From contig NW_004450480.1 in NCBI RefSeq assembly GCF_000321225.1, positions 538,816 through 602,815 of the forward strand: a stretch of 64,000 bases of DNA, written 5' to 3'. The DNA comes from Odobenus rosmarus divergens (taxonomy: Eukaryota > Chordata > Mammalia > Carnivora > Odobenidae). A model generated the notes under the pieces. It was not told the DNA's origin and searched no databases. It saw only the letters and a list, made by a program, of their open reading frames with translations. Of the stretch, positions 43,630-56,268 are shown in pieces. Made by a program: the position numbers and the translations under genes. Every line of letters begins with the position of its first letter. Position 1 is the first letter of the stretch.

Positions 43630-43870
43630 GATCTAAATATGAAAGAGAAAGATCTGGCATCAATCTGCTGGATTCATGTTCCAACTGAACTCTTCAGTGA
43701 CTATGTGCTATTGGACAACTTAGCCCAATTACCTCATCATATAAAAGGGATCAGAGACTAATAGTTACCATATGCAGTTATTGAGAGAACTACATGAGGT
43801 TATATATAGATACACAAATTAAATAGGATTGTGCATGGCACAAAGCAAGCCCTCAATAAGTGTTAAATAT
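43630..43870 (+). repeat. MIR element
   Basis: 'cctcatcatataaaagggat', 'gcacaaagcaagccctcaat', 'aagtgttaaatattact': MIR order preserved. Confidence 0.65.
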
Positions 43871-44479
43871 TACTAGTCTCATCTTTCATGGATAACCACA
43901 GAAACATTTAAAGAAAAACAAAGGCAATTACAAAATGTAACACATTTTATAAACCACTTCCATGGGAGAAAGCCTTGTATTAATGTCCATCAACAAAGGG
44001 CTTGAAAAAACTCCTTGCTTTTACAGAAAGCAAGAGGCTTTTAGATGGGACTATGTATAAGGAAAATAGAACACCACCATTTGCGTGTTAATATACAGCT
44101 CTCCCAAGAAAAGGATCTGAATTGTTGCTTGTAAACGTTCAGATTTAAATTCTCTGATGGTGACCAAATGTTTCTGATGATCAAAAGCAGATTGAGGAAC
44201 TGCTGTAAGGGGCGCTCTTTCAGCTAACTTCCAACCTGCTGAATAGTTCAGGAAGCAAGTACATCTCTCCCAGCGGCTTCCGCTGTGCATTTTACTCATA
44301 TGCTGACAGAGAGGGTTTTGCTGGTGTAATTAGCCTCAGTTGATACACAGATGATTGAGTTGTGCTTTCTCTTAACGATGTTGTGCAGTTGCCATCTCAG
44401 CAGCTTCTCACATCAAAATCCAACCACCATACCCAAAGAAAGCAGCCCGCTGTGGGACTACTGAGTTTTCTAGCCAGGT

Positions 44480-44650
44480 AGGGCATCACAGATCAGAATC
44501 TCTGGCAAAGTTTACAGAGTGCACTGATACCCTGGGGCCCACCCAGAAGCTACTCAACCAGACTTTTCTGGTTTGGGTTCAGGAATCTGTATTTTTTGAA
44601 AGCTCTCCAGGTGATTCGGATGTGTGAATAAGCACGGGAATGACAGGGCT
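44480..44650. mobile_element. MER5A-like remnant
   Basis: 'gatcagaatctctggc', 'aggaatctgtattttttgaa', 'agctctccaggtgattcg'. Confidence 0.7.
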
Positions 44651-45270
44651 ATGGCAAGCCATCCATTTTACAGATCAGGCTCAGAGAGCTTAAGGAACTG
44701 CATTTGATGAAATTCACAACACACTACCCCCAAATATAGCACCTTGGAATAAGGAATATTTTAAGCTGAAGACGTTTCAGAAAAGGCAGGTGCAGGAAGA
44801 ACTCTCTGACCTCTGCTTGCCGGCGCTCAAGCAGGTCCTAAGTCCCTCATCCGAGAGGTGCCCTCCCTTTACATGGAGCAAAGACAGCACTCCAGGAGGA
44901 ATCCAAACTGATAAGCCTTGCTAAATTTCCCCCAGTTTACTACCTTTAGCTCATATCCTTTTGTCCTGCCACATGTTTTTCCATGATTTTCTACTCTTCA
45001 TTTAAACTTAGCATAAAATAACTCAGGTTTAACGTTTCTTGGGGTATTCATTTCCATATGAAGGCTCTGGTGTCACATAAAATTTAAGTACATTTGTATG
45101 CTTTTCTTTTGTTGATCTGTCTTTTGTCAATTTACAGGGTCTCAGCTGGAGAACCATGAAGGTAGTAAGAAAATACTTTCCTCCTCGCCTACACTAGGCA
45201 TGTCAACTCTGTGCTTCAGTTCATTCATCTGCAAAAGTGGGATGATAATTGTACCTACTTTAGGATTTTT

Positions 45271-45457
45271 TTAAAAAAATTTTATTTATTTTGAGAGAGA
45301 ACATGCACACACGATGGGGGGGTGTGGCAGAGGGAGAGGGAGAAGCAGACTCCCCGCTGAGCAGGGAGCCCGATGCAGCGCTCAATTCCAGGACCCCCAG
45401 ATCATGACCTGAGCCAAAGGCAGACACTTAACTGACTGAGCCACCCAGGTGCCCAAG
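45271..45457 (-). repeat. Can-SINE, reverse
   Basis: Target-site duplication ctactttaggattttt (45255-45270) and ctaccttaggattttt (45458-45473), one mismatch. Confidence 0.94.
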
Positions 45458-46247
45458 CTACCTTAGGATTTTTGAAAAACCTAAATGACACAATCCATAG
45501 TAAACACTTATTTAACATTAATTATTATAATATTTTCACAAATAAAGTGTATGAATTTTTTCTGCCTAGAAAGTGCCTGATTCCTAACAAATATTGTTCA
45601 AGACAGAAAAAAATCGCTGTTTGGCTCTATTCTTTCCAAATAGCACATAGAACATGTAAAAGAAATATGTAAGGCTTGACACATTTATGAAAAATCCTGA
45701 TGGTAAAAGGAAGCACTTCTTCCTTTGATCCACTTATTTTTCCACCCCACATTTATTCAGGATGGGGAAAACTACGGAGAAGCCACATCCTCCTTCAGCC
45801 CCGAGCACTAGCTGTAAATGAACACAACTTCTATAAATGGTTTCCATATGTCGCTAAATAAATCAGTTCTGTCCTGTTTGTGGCACCCTATTCTCTTATG
45901 CAATTTCATCTGGATCACCAACATTCTGCTCACTGACTGCAAAGTGCCTGAAGACTTTGGGAGAGTGAAATAAATGCCTGGCTCTCTCCTCAAATTTCCC
46001 TGACCCATAGTTGCATTGCCTCAGGATGGACTCCTAAATTTACGAGGCAAGTGTTTCTCTACAGCCAAAATACCCAGCCTCTCTTGCTTTTACCAGACCC
46101 CAGAGTAGCTTGAATTACAAGAGGATATTTACTATTTTATCTTAATTGTTTTATAAGTCATCTCAAAATTGTGAAATTGAATTCATTTGATTTGGGTTTA
46201 ATTTCAAAGGTGAATTAATTCTCTAGACTTCCGAAGGGCGTGAGGAT

Positions 46248-46447
46248 TTTTTTTTTTTTAAGATTTTATTTATTTATTCGACAGAGAGAGAGAGACAGTG
46301 AGAGAGGGAACACAAGCAGGAGTAGTGGGAGAGGGAGAAGCAGGCTTCTTGCCGAGCAGAGAGCCCGATGTGGGGCCCGATTCCAGGACCCTGGGATTAT
46401 GACCTGAGACGAAGGCCGCCGATTAACAACTGAGCCACCAGGCGCCT
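46248..46447 (-). repeat. Can-SINE, reverse
   Basis: Target-site duplication gggcgtgaggat at 46236-46247 and 46448-46459. Body ends 'gagccaccaggcgcct'. Confidence 0.93.
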
Positions 46448-46616
46448 GGGCGTGAGGATGTTAATGCACTACTCCCTATAGGGCTACTACACTAAGTATC
46501 ACCATTATTTGCTACGGCTACTACTATTACTACTATTGTCGCTACAATGTTTATTACTGTTGCTATTAATAGGACAGCTGACAGCTACTACTGCTGCTAT
46601 TGATTTTATAGCCACT

Positions 46617-46811
46617 TGGGGCACCTGGATGGCTCAGTTGGTTAAACGACCAGACTTCCGCTCAGGTCATGATCTCAGGGTCATTAGATTGAGCCCCGAA
46701 TTGAGCTGGTGTCGGTGTTGGGCTCTGCACTCAGCAGAGAGGCCGCTTGAGATCCTCTCCCTCAGCTCCTCCCGCCATGTTCTCTCTTTCTCAAATAAAT
46801 AAAATCTTTTT
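46617..46811 (+). repeat. Can-SINE, forward half of an inverted pair
   Basis: 'gggcacctggatggctcag' to aaataaataaaatcttttt, abutting the reverse SINE that follows. Confidence 0.9.
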
Positions 46812-46988
46812 CGAGAGAGAGAGAGAGAGTGAGAGAGAGCACAAGCAGCGGGAGAGGCGGAGCGGGAGGGAGAAGCAAGCTCCCCATTGAGTAGGGAGCC
46901 CGATGCGGGGCTGGAGCCCGATGCGGGGCTCGATCCCAGGTGACCTTGCGCCGAAAGCAGATGCTTAACTGAGTCACCGGGGCGTCCC
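46812..46988 (-). repeat. Can-SINE, reverse half of an inverted pair
   Basis: Starts directly at cgagagagagag with no poly-T of its own and ends 'gagtcaccggggcgtccc'. Contains a local tandem duplication of gagcccgatgcggggct (about 46896-46931). Confidence 0.9.
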
Positions 46989-47296
46989 AGCTAGAGAGAT
47001 TTCTTAACCCAAAGTTTAGAACATCCCAATGAGAATTGTGAAATTCTTTTTTTTTTTTTTAATTAGGATACTAGAATTGTAGTGAAAATGAAGCTACCCA
47101 AGTGATTTGAGGAAAATAGAAGAAATAAATAATCCAATCTTTAAACAAATCACACATCAGTGTGAGCCTCCTATCAGTAATTTTTGGTAAATGTTTAAGA
47201 TAACTGTGAATTTCTAAATTGAGAAAATAGTCTTTTCCGAACTGATGACCACAAAAACTTTTTTACCACAAGGCATATTATAAGAGTAATATTCCT

Positions 47297-47517
47297 AGGG
47301 GCACCTGGGTCACTCATTGACTGGTTGAGTCTCCAGCTCTGGATTTTGGCTCAGGTCATGATCTCAGGGTTGTGAGATGGAGCCTTGCACTGGGCTCCAT
47401 GCTCAGTGCAGAGTTTGCTTGAGAGTCATCATTTTCCTCTTCCCCTCCCCCCATTTGCATGCTCGTGCATGCTCTCTAAATAAATAAATAAATGAATAAA
47501 TAAATAAAATCTTAAAA
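47297..47517 (+). repeat. Can-SINE, older
   Basis: Target-site duplication aagagtaatattcct (47282-47296) and aagagtaatgttcct (47518-47532). Confidence 0.93.
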
Positions 47518-47638
47518 AAGAGTAATGTTCCTCATAATGCATTTTGTGACATGTTGACCTAATCAGGTCAAATAAAGAAAACAGAATGTATGTATTTACA
47601 CAGAAAAAAAAAAGGCTGGAAAGAAATACTCTAAAATG

Positions 47639-47836
47639 CGGGCGCCTGGGTGGCTCAGCTGGTTAAGCGACTGCCTTCGGCTCAGGTCATGATCCTGGAG
47701 TCCCGGGATCGAGTCCCACATCGAGCTCCCCCCTCAGCAGGGAGTCTGCTTCTCCCTCTGACCCTCTTCCCTCTCGTGCTGTCTCTCATTCTCTCTCTCT
47801 CTCAAATAAATAAATAAAATCTTAAAAAAAAAAAAA
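47639..47836 (+). repeat. Young Can-SINE, full length
   Basis: Perfect 18-bp target-site duplication aagaaatactctaaaatg at 47621-47638 and 47837-47854, intact poly-A, and close similarity to the copy at 3258. Confidence 0.96.
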
Positions 47837-48389
47837 AAGAAATACTCTAAAATGTTACAAGTCAAAGTGGAGGCATTACTAATGCTTGTATTTTGTTTTG
47901 TTTTTTGATCCAGCCTTTTCTACATTTTCAGAATAACAAATAAATGCTGCTTTTACTTTTTAAAACACAGATAATAACCCCAGAAAATCTTTAAGTCAAT
48001 TTCAGAATAACTGCCTTAATCTTGTCACTTGGGCTATGAATATCCTGCTAAAACAGGTAAAAAATAAATGCAGGTCTGATCAGACACATAGAACAAAATA
48101 CTTTAACCCTTAAATCATCAGCATCTTTTAAAACAACTCATTCATATTTTTCTCTGACATTAGTAAATGCAGCAGGCAATGTCAAGATTTTCTTTTTGGA
48201 TACCTCACAAATATGACATTCTCCAACTACTTTGATAAAAGTCCACATTCTCGAAGGCAGAGATATTTTAAAAACTTAAAAACTGAGAGCAAGCCCAAGA
48301 TTTCTTGATGGCTGTCTACAACACATTTTGGTATAAGGAGATTTCTTCAATCAAGCTGCACACTCACACTCAGTTAAAAGCAAAGGTGA

Positions 48390-48500
48390 TTGTACAACAT
48401 TGTGGAATGTACTTAATGCCACTGAACTATATACTTAAAAATGGCTAATCTAGTAAATTTTATGTTATGTACATTTTGCCACAATGACAAAAACTAAGGG
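48390..48500 (+). mobile_element. Old L1 3' tail
   Basis: 'gaactatatacttaaaaatg' and 'gtaaattttatgttatgtac' are a typical L1 3' terminus. Confidence 0.65.
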
Positions 48501-48577
48501 TAGTGAAATAAATTTAGGTAGCATATTTTATTTCGAAAGATCCTCACAACTTTCAATATTTGTAAGCGTGTTCACAG

Positions 48578-48761
48578 GGACACCTGGGTGCTCAGTTGGC
48601 TGAACTTCTGCCTTTAGCTCAGGTTGTGATCTCGGGGTCCTGAGGTGGAGCCCCGCCAGGGTTCCTGCTTGGTGGGGAGTCTGTTTCTCCTTCATCCCCT
48701 CCCCCTGCTTGTGCTCTCTCTCAAATAAATAAATAAAATCTTAAAAAAAATTAAAAAATAG
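48578..48761 (+). repeat. Can-SINE, older
   Basis: Target-site duplication aagcgtgttcacag (48564-48577) and aagtgtgttcacag (48762-48775). Confidence 0.92.
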
Positions 48762-48775
48762 AAGTGTGTTCACAG

Positions 48776-49170
48776 AATTATTTATTACAGTGACCTGGAA
48801 ACAACCTAAATGCCCAACAATGGGGGACTAATCAAAGTATATACTATTCTTACCACCTAATACCTCAAAACCTGTTTTAAAAATTGATATGAAGTTGTTT
48901 TATTATGGAATCTTATCTAAAATTTATGGAGTGAAAAATGCCTGTTATTAAATGACATAATGTGTTAAATTTAAAAAATACATAAATATAATCCACTTAT
49001 ATTTATTTTATATATAAACACAGAAAAAAGTCCGGCAGGATCTATATCAATATGAAGCAGGGATCCTTGTTTTCTTCTTTAAACATTTCCAAATTATTTG
49101 AATTTGGAAGTGCATATGTACTTTTGTGATCAGAAAAATCATTAAACCATATTTTAAGTGTATATTAATA
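48776..49170 (+). mobile_element. Old L1 3' region
   Basis: 'acctggaaacaacctaaatg' and 'cccaacaatgggggacta' mark the end of L1 ORF2; AT-rich 3' part with a carnivore-unspecific old look. Confidence 0.6.
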
Positions 49171-50199
49171 TATAGGTAATATCCTTATAGGGGTCACTTT
49201 TCATCATTAAAATGTAGGCCATTCTGTATGTGCATTATCATGGAGGGGCTAGCATGACCCCCTGTTCTACTATGTTTAAGTGAAAACTTAAGAATAGGTT
49301 ATACATGAAACTGATATGACATTGTAGATTAATCATACTTAAATAAAAAAATAAAGTGTAAAAGAAAAAACAGGGATCTTTTTTTTAAGGGAAAGACAAA
49401 AAGGAAATCGGTCAGGGAGTTTAATTATATAGGGGGAAAAACCAGCAAAATCAGTATTTTGAACATGTGTTGACTGCAGATTAAGTGAATTTATAGCTTT
49501 TGATAGACTTTTAAAATAATCCTATTTAATATGTTCAGAAAGAAATACAACTTCTCTTTCAAAATAATTATAAATTACCAAACAAGAAAATGTAAAAAAA
49601 TAGAAATCTTAGAAATAAGTATTACAGTTATGGGAACAAACCATAGGATAAACTCCAGCTGGACACAGAGTGTATTTCTGAATGGGAACATAGAACTGTA
49701 ATGTTCAGAATATGGCATGATTCTAGGGCTCCCACATTTTTTTAACAGAAATTCCAGAATAAGAGAGTGGGGAGAATGAGGAAAAAGCATCATCTGAAGA
49801 GAAATTATTGCTTATTTTCCAGAAATGAAGCAAGATCTAGGTCCTCTGAGTGAAAGTGTTTTCTGAATACTGAGCAAAATAGGTTTTGAAACATTTAAAA
49901 CCATCTGCAATTTTAAAACATCTGCACCTCGCCATACTTTGACAACTTGTAGTAAAGCTAGAGAACTTCAAAGAAACTACCAGAGAGAAAAGACATTATT
50001 TACAGAATAACAAAAACTAAAAGGGACAGTAGACATCTTATTCATAGTAATGGGTGTCAACAGTCAATAGAGTAATATCAAAATATGCACGGGCAAGAGA
50101 ATCACCAAATTCAGGGTAGCGGCTCTCTCTGGGCAGAGAGAGAGGAGTAAAAGCAAAGGGTAACCTAAGACCTCAATGCTAACGATGATATTTGACTCA

Positions 50200-50880
50200 T
50201 TCAAAAACTATGTGAAGCACTGTTGATGGGCATGTAAAGTGGCACAGCCACTCTTGAAAACAGTATGCAGTTCCTTAAAACATTAAAAATGGAACTACCA
50301 TATGATCTCACAATCCCAAGTTTAGAAGTATACCCAGAAGAACAGAAAGCAGGATCTCAAAGAGGTATTTGCACATCTATGTTTATGACAGTATATTCAC
50401 AGTAACCAAGAGGTGGCTATTGAACCAACCCAAACACCCATCAACAGATCAATGGATAAACAAAATGTGGTATATATATATCTAATAGAATATTATTCAT
50501 CCATAAGGAAGAAGGAAATTCTGTCACATGCTGCAACATGGATAAAACTTCAGGACATTATGCTAAGTGAAAAAAGCTAGTCACAAAAAAACCAAATACT
50601 GATACTGTATGATTCCACTTACATGAGGCATCTATAGTAGTCATATTCAGAGTCAGAAGGTAAAATGGTTGTTGTTAGGGACTGGCGGGAGCAGGAAGTG
50701 CGGAGTTGTTTGGTGGATATAGAGTTTCAGTTTTGTAAGATGAAACATTCTGGAGATGATTGCACAAGAGCATTAATATACTTAACACTATTGAATTATA
50801 CACTTTAAAATGAATATGATTAAAAAATGGTTAAGATCCTAAGTTTTATATTACGTGCTTATTACAATTTAAAAAAAATC
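50200..50880 (+). mobile_element. L1 3' end (ORF2 C-terminus and 3'UTR), decayed
   Basis: 'tggcacagccactcttgaaa', 'aaaaatggaactaccatatg', 'atcaatggataaacaaaatg' and a 3'UTR ending 'gaattatacactttaaaatg'. First of three L1 tails in the same direction. Confidence 0.85.
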
Positions 50881-50929
50881 TGAAAAATTGTTGAGTGAAA
50901 AATATTTAAAACAAGTAATTAGATGATCA

Positions 50930-51912
50930 AGATGTGCCTGCTAATATTTATCAAGTGATATTTGCAAGTGACATATCTGATAAAGAGTTAGTATTTAAAA
51001 TGTATAAAGAACTTATAAAATTCAACATCCCAATAATGGATAATCCAATTAAAAAATGGGCAGGTGACATGAATAATTTTCCAAAGAAGACATACAGAAG
51101 GCCAACAGACACATGAAAAGATGCTCAACATCACTGATCATCAGGGAAATGCAAATCAAAACTACAACGAGATACTGCCTCGCACTTCTCAGAATGGCTA
51201 AAATCAACAACACATGAAACAATAGGTGTTGGCTAGGATGCAGAGAAAGAGAAACCCTCTTACACTGTTGGTGGGAATGCAAACTGGGGCAGCCGCTCTG
51301 GAAAACAGTATGAAGTTCCCCAAAAAGTTAAAAATAGAGCTATCCTATGGCCCAGCAATTGCACTACTAGGTATTTACTTAAAGAAAACAAAAATACTAA
51401 TTTAAGGGGATACGTGCACTCCTATGTTTATAGCAGCATTGTCTACAATAGCCAAATTATGGAAACAGCCCAAGTGTCCATCGACTGATGAATGGATAAA
51501 GAAGATGTGGTGTATTATTCAGCCATAAAAAAGAATGAAATCTTGCCATTTGCGATGATGTGGCTAGAACTAGAGAGTATTATGCTAAGGGAAATACATT
51601 AGTAGAGAAAGACAAACACCATATGATTTCACTCATATGTGGAATTTAAGAAACAAAACAAATGAGCAAAGGTTAACAAAAGAGAGAGAGAGGCAAACCA
51701 AGAAACAGACTCTTAAGTATGGAGAACAAACTGATAGTTACCAGAGGGGAGGTGGGGGGTGGGGATGGGGGAAACAGGTGAAGGGGATTAAGGAGTGCAC
51801 TTGTGATGAGCACCAGGTGAGGTATGGAATTGTTGAATCACTATATTGTACACAGGAAACTAATATTACACTGTATGTTAACTAGTTGGAATTTAAATAA
51901 AACTTAAAAAAA
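50930..51912 (+). mobile_element. L1 3' end, decayed
   Basis: Predicted peptide KMYKELIKFNIPIMDNP at 50980-51040 is the C-terminal part of ORF2; 'caaaactacaacgagatact', 'tgttggtgggaatgcaaact' and a G-rich 3'UTR (ggggaggtggggggtgg) follow. About 980 bp, ending aaataaaacttaaaaaaa. Confidence 0.9.
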
Positions 51913-52009
51913 TGAAGTTCAGTTGGTATCTCAAGCAAACATCCAATACAGAAAAAAAGATTCTATTCATTTTTTCTGAACTGTTTTACAAAATAAAAAG
52001 CCACTTTTT

Positions 52010-52440
52010 AAACAAGTTGAGGGTATTAAGTCCACCAACAGAAGAATGGAGAAAAAATTCTGGTGTAGGGAAGACCACATAACAATAAAAAGGAACTGCT
52101 GATATTCACAGCAACATGACTGAATTGCAAGAACCTTCGGTGAGTGAAAGAAGCAGACACCAAAGAATACACGTGGTAAGATGCCGCTTGTAAAAGACCA
52201 AAAACAAGTAAAGCAAAACCTTGGAGATAGCAATCATAAGGGCAGTTGCTGATGCGAGGTGGGGATTGACTTGAAAACTGGCACTGGGGGCAATTTCTGG
52301 GGTGACAGCTCTATCTTGATTGGAGTGTTGGTTACATCCGGGAATCTATTTGTCACTACTCATCTATTTGTACATCTAAGATCTAGGCATTTCACATAAT
52401 GCTCATTTCACCTCAATATATAAATAGAATTTTAAACAAA
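52010..52440 (+). mobile_element. Old L1 3' end
   Basis: 'acatgactgaattgcaagaa', 'gtaagatgccgcttgtaaaa', 'attggagtgttggttacatc' and 'tcacctcaatatataaatag' are in the order of an old L1 3'UTR. Confidence 0.65.
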
Positions 52441-53160
52441 AGTTGGAGCTAGAAAAATATTACAGGCCATTTACTTGTGGAAAAAAGAACCACAACACTG
52501 TTGGCACCAGATGCCTGAGGATACGAGGCAAAAGGCACTTCAGTTGATTGAAATGCAAGAGAAATTTAGATACCACAATTGTGTTACTCAAGAAGCATTC
52601 AGGATATTGGAGAAAAGGCCAGAGCTTCAAGAAACTTTAGAAGCCTAACCTGAAACCAAGTTCAGAGTCTCAAGAATTTTATCAAATTTTACTAAGGTAC
52701 AAACAAGCCTCTCCTTGGGTGTCTTTCCAAAGAAAAGGCTAAAAAATATGGTCATTAGAAATAAGTTATTTTTTCTCTTTAAATTAACTTGATTTTAATT
52801 ATATAAATCGTACAGGTTTATCATAGAAAAATTGGAACTACAGATCATCAGAAATAAAAAATTGAAATAACTGGTTAACAGATAACAACTCAACATCTGG
52901 GGGGGGTGTGTGTGTTTGAAATGTTGGTAACTTTTTAAGATTGTTTCTTATCTTTTTGATTGTGTAAGTGAGATTCTGCAAATCCCACTTTGCAAAATCC
53001 TGTGGTTGTCTTTATTGGGAGGATCCAACAGTAAGATCATGTAATTCATCATATTTGCCCCTACATTCACTGTGTGACCTTAAAATGTTTTCCTCAGTTT
53101 CTCTTTTTCTAAAGATGGGTCTGTTGTCATCTAAGAGAAATTAAGATTGTCTTTCCAATG

Positions 53161-53194
53161 TTACCATTTATGACATGTTACCATTTATGACAAG
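53161..53194. repeat. 17-bp tandem duplication
   Basis: ttaccatttatgacatg (53161-53177) followed by ttaccatttatgacaag (53178-53194). Confidence 0.9.
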
Positions 53195-53521
53195 AAACGT
53201 ATGCTTTTCTTTCAACGTAGTAGTATTTTCCCATGAATGACTTCTTGCAAATATAAAAGCACCATTACCTATACTTGTGTACGAAATTAGACTACAAATG
53301 GCTATAAAACATGATTTTTAAAATGAACACACTAGAGTTTATAAACCCAAATGAGCATTTTCTTATGTGCAGTCTTTTTCATAGGGTGTATACTTATTTA
53401 AATGGTTCTGCCATTCATTAAAGCATCTGTGCAGTGTCTCTTAGAGAGCAACCATTAGCCTAGGGTGGCCTCTGTTAATATTCTTAATTTAACTATTTTC
53501 CATTAGAACATAAGCAATGTA

Positions 53522-53739
53522 GGGGCACCTAGGTGGCTCATTAGTTAAGCATCTGACTCTTGATTTTGGCTCAGGTCATGATCTCAGGGTCCTGGGACAG
53601 AACTCCGCATTGGGCTCCATGCTCAGCAGAGAGTATGCTTGAGATTCTCTCTCTCTCTCCCTCTGTCCCTCCCCCACTTCCCTTGCTCTCCTGCTCTCTC
53701 TCTCTAAAATAAATAAATAAATCTTAAAAAAATAAAAAA
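53522..53739 (+). repeat. Can-SINE
   Basis: Target-site duplication agaacataagcaatgta (53505-53521) and agaacacaagcaatgta (53740-53756), one mismatch. Confidence 0.94.
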
Positions 53740-55617
53740 AGAACACAAGCAATGTAAAATCAGGGACTGTGTCTGTCTCATCTGCTTTGCTATCCCCACT
53801 GCCTAGAAGAGATAAAGAGGGCTTCAAAACTGATGTGTTGAATGAATGGTAAAATTCCCACTGATTGAGAGTCACTTGATTGCTTAAATAATTTAGTCTC
53901 TTAAGATAACTCTTCACCTCCTCTCTCTTTTCCAGGGTGGTTGGAGGTTAATGAGTCAGGTTAAGAGTGATAGGAAGTGAGTCTGGGGAGGTAGGCAGTG
54001 GTCAGATAGCATCTAGATGTAAGGAGTTCACATTTTATTCTAAATGCGATTGGAAACCACTGCAAGGGAATTGGAAGGGAATAAAATGGTTTGTATCTTT
54101 AAAAGAGCCCTCTGAATACACAAGGGAAATAGATTTTGTGGGGGCAAAAATAGAAGCAGGGAGATGCTGAAGAAGCTGCTACAGAAACCCGGAAGGGACA
54201 AGATGGCAGTGTGAGCCAGAGAGGTCCTAATGTCAGTGGTGACAAGTGCATTGTTTCTGAATGCATGCCAGTGGTAGAACAGACAGGGTTGTAGGAATCT
54301 AGTCAGCAGGAACTAAGCAGCAGTGTCTTTCACACGTCTTATGGAGATAAATAAATCCCTACCATCCATTCAGTCTGCAGATTTCTCAGTGTAAGATGAA
54401 AATTCCAGAGAATGGGCATATGATTATATTAGCTTAGATGCCTTGGGTAGGTGGGGGCACCTTGACTGGGCATTCTACAAAAACTCCTATCCAGTGAGGA
54501 AAAGATCGGTGCCCCAAGAATTACTGGGGTGCTGTTATCTGGAGAAGAAGGAGCAGTTGCTGGATTGGCAAAACTACAACATCCCCTACACGTTGTGCTA
54601 ACTTTATAATCACATCAATTGTTCTTTGCTGAACAAATCACAGCATATTATTGACCACGTTAATACTAGTTAATAAAGAAAGCATTAGTGCAAGACACAA
54701 GGAAAACAGCAGTGTAAAACAATTATGATATTGATCCCTACTGTTTTTTCCCACACCGACGCTGCCTCCAAAATCAAGGTCAAATTGGCAAGATTTTGCT
54801 AATTTTTAAAATTTTGAGTGACTTCTGTTGCATTAAAAAAAAATTCTACTAGGCTTTCCAGAATTCAGATGAAAACTCCAGGTTCCGTGATAAAATCATG
54901 TTTTCTTTAGAGCATACCAGGAGTTGCCTTCTTCACCTCATTCTTTCTGTTCGCTACTCATGTGGCCAGAATAATATGTGCCACTTTGTATTATGTCAGC
55001 TAAAACAAACCAGACAGCTGTAGAGTAGCAGAAACACCACTCAGCTGGGTGGCAGAAGGCTGGAACCTGTCTCTTAGAAGCTCTTTACCGCGGGCAAATC
55101 ACTGACCCTCTAAGTGAAGTTTCCTCATCTGTGAAATGTTATCAAATGTGTACAACTAACAGGTAGCAGGTGGAATTGACATAGAATGTCTGTGAAGGCA
55201 TTTAGAAACTTGCAAAGAACTATACAAATGTGAATTACGATTAATGCAGACTATTTTGAAATCAGGAATCCTGATCTCTTTGTATTTCCTATCAAGTTCT
55301 CTATCTTATCCTCCCTTGTTTATACATATGACCTGGAATATCTTCTGTGCCCTATTTTCCTAGCTGCCCTCAATCTAAAACAAAAACAAAAACAAAAACC
55401 AGTTTCCAAGAACCTGAATCTGTTCTTCCTCTGTCTGTGTAGGATGCTTCCTCCTTGATCCTCAGCCACATGTGCTACCTTGCTTAGAATACATGTCACA
55501 CTGTACTATTTCAAGGATTTAATGCTCTGTTATTAACTCTATTTGCTTGTGCATTAATTCTTCCATTTCATGATTTTGTCTTCCTCTCATGTGAGTTCTC
55601 TCATCTGTTTGGTGTTC

Positions 55618-55656
55618 TGTGTGTGTGTGTGTGTGTGCGCGCGTGCGTGCGCACAC
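55618..55656. repeat. Alternating purine-pyrimidine tract (GT/GC)
   Basis: 39 bp of uninterrupted Y-R alternation: (tg)n, then gcgcgcgtgcgtgcgcacac. Confidence 0.95.
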
Positions 55657-55929
55657 TAACCTTCACATTTGAGATACACTGTTACCTCTCATGATTGTTA
55701 GTATCTGCTACTGCAGGCTGACTACACCGATTATGAATAAGGGCCAGGTGTATTGCTGGACAGGATATGTCAGTAGTTAGTTCTCCAAATGGTAGTGTTT
55801 TCAATTAACATATTTTTTCCCTTTCTTTACCATGTAAAAGGGAGGAGAGATGGCATTCTCACATATAAAAGATAACTATTAGTAAAATGATATAAAGTTT
55901 ACTTGGTTAACGTAATAATTTTGTATAGT

Positions 55930-56056
55930 GAGAGAGGGTAACTAGACCTCTCAAGGTGATCATTTCGTAATGTATAAAGATATCGAATCACTGTGTTGTA
56001 AACATGAAACCAATATACTATTGCATCTGAATTATAATTCAATTTTAAAAAGCAAA
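55930..56056 (+). mobile_element. L1 3' tail
   Basis: 'atcgaatcactgtgttgtaa' followed by 'acatgaaaccaatatact', a common L1 terminus. The Can-SINE at 56090 lies just downstream. Confidence 0.75.
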
Positions 56057-56089
56057 AATAATAAAGTGTGGTTATTCTTTGCATATTTT

Positions 56090-56268
56090 GTAAGATTTTA
56101 TTTATTTATTTGTCAGAGAGAAAGAGAGGTTGCTGCAGGCAGAAGGAGAGGGAGAATCAGGTTCCCCGTTGAGCTGGGAGCCCAATGCAGGACTCGATCC
56201 CAGGACCCTGAGATCATGACCTCAGCCAAAGGCAGATGCTTAACCGACTGACCCATCCAGGCATCCCT
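56090..56268 (-). repeat. Can-SINE, reverse
   Basis: Flanks tctttgcatatttt (56076-56089) and tctttgtattctt (56269-56281) are an imperfect target-site duplication. Confidence 0.92.

Larger units (their letters stand above)
40920..50199. other. LMOD3 upstream and intergenic DNA
   Basis: No coding exon recognised. Repeats: L1 fragments (41690-42620, 48390-49170), MIR (43630-43870), MER5A-like (44480-44650) and Can-SINEs at 43020, 45271, 46248, 46617, 46812, 47297, 47639 and 48578. Unique-looking stretches 41200-41680, 43200-43620, 45470-46230 and 49170-50100 hold nothing I can name. Confidence 0.75.

Noticed and set aside
50934..51116. 60-codon frame that could be taken as a small gene
   Set aside because: The peptide is the C-terminal part of L1 ORF2, so it belongs to a LINE remnant.
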